A stretch of DNA of 17,321 nt from a bacterium. Lineage in GTDB: Bacteria; B130-G9. The stretch spans positions 1 to 17,321 of the forward strand of contig DATLAJ010000127.1 of the NCBI GenBank assembly GCA_035527515.1. The letters run 5' to 3'. Under the pieces are notes generated by a model. It did not search any database. It had not been told where the DNA came from and saw only the letters and a list, made by a program, of their open reading frames with translations. Both the position numbers and the translations under genes were made by a program. This document shows positions 15,727 through 17,321 of this stretch, piece after piece. How positions within the stretch are numbered: the stretch's first letter is position 1; each line of letters opens with the position of its first letter.

Positions 15727-16635
15727 TCATACCACCCGGCCTATCGTAGCCAGTAACCACGGTGATAATTCCCCTGAAAGCAGGAGCCGGCACTCCTCAT
15801 CCCACAGCCAATCCAGCACACTCCGCGAGTCTTCGTTGTCCGGGAAATTCTGGGCTATGCCCTGCAACACCATGTACAAAAGTGTGCCGTAACCAAACAT
15901 GCTTGCTGGCCGAAACGACCGCAACATGACAGGCACTATCTCGTCCGAACGGCAGGCCTCGGACGGGTCAGTCTGTGCCAAAGCCTCCTTGGTGCTGCCA
16001 GCGAAGGGATACGTCTTGATAGTTCCGTCAACCTTCCGCCGCTGTTCTTCGGGGATTTGGAGCAAATACTCCCTCCCTAAATCGAGGTCGCTCTTGTCAA
16101 AATGGAGCCACCTCGGCCCGATATAGTCATTCATATAAAGCAGGCCAGTGGGCGCAAGAGCTTTGGCTATCACTGTAAAAAGATGCCCCAGATTTTCTAT
16201 ATGGTGCGCAAAATGCGCAACTATACACAGGTCGAATCTTCTACCGCCCAGGTCAAGATGGTTCAAATCCTGGCGCTCCAGATGCAGGTCCGTGAACGCT
16301 TTGCTGGCGCTGTCCAGACATGCCTGAGAGATATCCATGCAAGTGGCATCCAGCAAACCCTCCGTCAGGTCTGGCAGCTGGATATGTCCAGAGAGAGGCA
16401 GTTGGCCGCACCCCAACTCCAGTATCTGCACGCGCCCGGCATGATGGACGTTGCCGCTGGCCAATTGAGACCCTACTAGGTGCTGCAACATCTCGCGCTG
16501 GTCGCCCACTGGCGAACCGCACAGCCGCTCGAACACCCGCTCCATCAGGCCCGGAAAGGTGCACCAACCGGTGCGATAGTGAGCCTGCCAGTCAACGCCA
16601 GACCACTTCTCTTCGACCTTCGCAATGTCGGTCAT
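15727..16635 (-). CDS. SAM-dependent methyltransferase
   Basis: A 302-residue class I methyltransferase. Motif I is ILELGCG (71-77). The acidic residue after strand 2 is Asp101 (CMDIS). RQDLNHLDL (121-129) and the post-motif FDLCIVAHFAHHIENL stretch (134-149) complete the SAM-binding fold. A helical C-terminal half (about 180-302) probably shapes the acceptor pocket. It begins with ATG 16635, which overlaps the stop of a 27-codon ORF (ATGA). Its own ribosome site is weak, so coupled translation is likely. Neighbours are another methyltransferase upstream and a GT4 enzyme downstream, suggesting modification of a glycan or sugar intermediate. The substrate is unknown. Confidence 0.85.
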   Translation of the reverse strand: MTDIAKVEEKWSGVDWQAHYRTGWCTFPGLMERVFERLCGSPVGDQREMLQHLVGSQLASGNVHHAGRVQILELGCGQLPLSGHIQLPDLTEGLLDATCMDISQACLDSASKAFTDLHLERQDLNHLDLGGRRFDLCIVAHFAHHIENLGHLFTVIAKALAPTGLLYMNDYIGPRWLHFDKSDLDLGREYLLQIPEEQRRKVDGTIKTYPFAGSTKEALAQTDPSEACRSDEIVPVMLRSFRPASMFGYGTLLYMVLQGIAQNFPDNEDSRSVLDWLWDEECRLLLSGELSPWLLATIGRVV

Positions 16636-16715
16636 GGAGCTGGCCAGTTAAGATCGTGCAAGTCCTCGACGGCAATGCCATAAATTGCCTTGCTCCAGAT
16701 TGTCTTAGCCTCCAT
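16632..16715 (-). CDS. Tiny 27-codon ORF coupled to the methyltransferase
   Basis: On the minus strand ATG 16715 has a strong GAGGTG ribosome site nine bases upstream. The previous gene's stop is 15 bases away. The 27-residue product, beginning MEAKTIWSKAIYGIAVED, ends in a TGA whose last bases overlap the ATG of the 302-residue methyltransferase. The layout suggests a translationally coupled leader or a short separate protein. An alternative is a frameshift that removed the true N-terminus of the methyltransferase gene. No signal peptide or membrane segment is seen. Confidence 0.45.
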   Translation of the reverse strand: MEAKTIWSKAIYGIAVEDLHDLNWPAP

Positions 16716-16730
16716 CTTGTCTTCACCTCG

Positions 16731-17321
16731 TTATGGATGTGTGAATATCGCTACATCCTGCCCTATGTGCTCAGGGCCCATGAATGATACGTTGAGCTCA
16801 AGGTGCTTTGCCCACGCTTTCAGCATCTCGTGGGTCATCATGTTGATGTATATCGCTAGGGTGGGATCAGCGCCATGCTGGACGAGCGACTCAAACTCCC
16901 ACCAGTAAGCGCTATCCCAGCGTGCGAACGACACGACTATTTTGCCATCGAGCTTGATTATGCGCTTGGCCTCCAGCAGATAGCGATAGCATTCGTAGTC
17001 TATCAGATGCGTCAACACCGACGCGAACATCACGAAGTCCGCTGTGTTGTCAGGGACATCGATTGTGAAGTCGGGGATGAGCCTGAACTCATACGACGGG
17101 TCAGAGACCGACCTGCCTACTTCAAGCGTCTCTTCAACGATGTCAAATCCGAGATACTTGCCTGCTTCTGCCAGGTAGTCACCCAGAGCATGCGCCAGCC
17201 TGCCGCAGCCGCAGCCTATGTCAACCAGGAAGTGGTGTGGCTGTAGCCCAGTCGAGTTGAGTAAATCGACCTCTCGCTGGCCGACATTGTCCCAGGTATC
17301 CGAATGCCTATCGCCAGCATC
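16731..17321 (-). CDS. SAM-dependent methyltransferase, 5' partial
   Basis: The frame is open to the right edge of the window, and the GTG at 17033 is only an internal codon. The 196 visible residues contain motif I VDIGCGCGRL (about residues 33-42 from the edge), an acidic strand-2 end in GFDIVEE (about 59-65) and FVMFASVLTHL (about 95-105), typical of Methyltransf_11/25-type class I enzymes. The C-terminal segment is short. The N-terminus of the protein lies outside the window. It is probably the first or second gene of the minus-strand operon running into the tiny ORF, the second methyltransferase and the GT4-TPR gene. Confidence 0.82.
   Translation of the reverse strand, partial: DAGDRHSDTWDNVGQREVDLLNSTGLQPHHFLVDIGCGCGRLAHALGDYLAEAGKYLGFDIVEETLEVGRSVSDPSYEFRLIPDFTIDVPDNTADFVMFASVLTHLIDYECYRYLLEAKRIIKLDGKIVVSFARWDSAYWWEFESLVQHGADPTLAIYINMMTHEMLKAWAKHLELNVSFMGPEHIGQDVAIFTHP

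Overview
The window is GC-rich (above half by eye), uses the standard genetic code and has Shine-Dalgarno-type ribosome sites, so it is bacterial or bacteriophage DNA. No rRNA, tRNA, integrase, transposase or CRISPR array is visible, and nothing fixes the phylum. The gene style (large metal-poor glycosyltransferase fusions, TPR domains, cassettes of methyltransferases) suggests a contig from an uncultured bacterium carrying a prophage or phage-derived block, but that is inference.

Region 1 (2-8419, plus strand) is a tightly packed virion-structure and lysis cassette. Two consecutive cysteine-rich proteins (402+ and 716 residues) resemble tail-tip proteins with metal or disulfide-stabilised clusters. 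A small 129-residue beta-rich protein follows behind a hairpin and a strong ribosome site. Then come a 338-residue beta-rich protein, a 940-residue modular tail fibre with three degenerate repeats joined by a Pro-Gly linker, an M15-type cell-wall peptidase (endolysin) whose start overlaps the fibre stop, and a 70-residue protein that may be frameshifted. Capsid, terminase and integration genes are absent, so only the tail and lysis end is seen.

Region 2 (8600-10897, plus strand) follows a candidate promoter. It holds two genes 18 bases apart: a class III aminotransferase homologue with glutamate where the PLP-binding lysine should be, and an M29 aminopeptidase homologue in which three of the five expected metal ligands look replaced. 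The pair looks like two adjacent pseudoenzymes and is the most unusual thing in the window.

Region 3 (10824-17321) is a cell-surface polysaccharide or glycoconjugate neighbourhood. It holds a multi-pass GT-C type membrane glycosyltransferase (minus) and, divergent to it, a GT2 glycosyltransferase with an extra Rossmann-like domain and a C-terminal membrane segment (plus). Converging on that is a minus-strand operon of a truncated SAM methyltransferase, a 27-codon coupled ORF, a second SAM methyltransferase and a GT4 glycosyltransferase fused to TPR repeats. These genes could together assemble, modify and export a surface glycan; this is inferred from families and proximity only.
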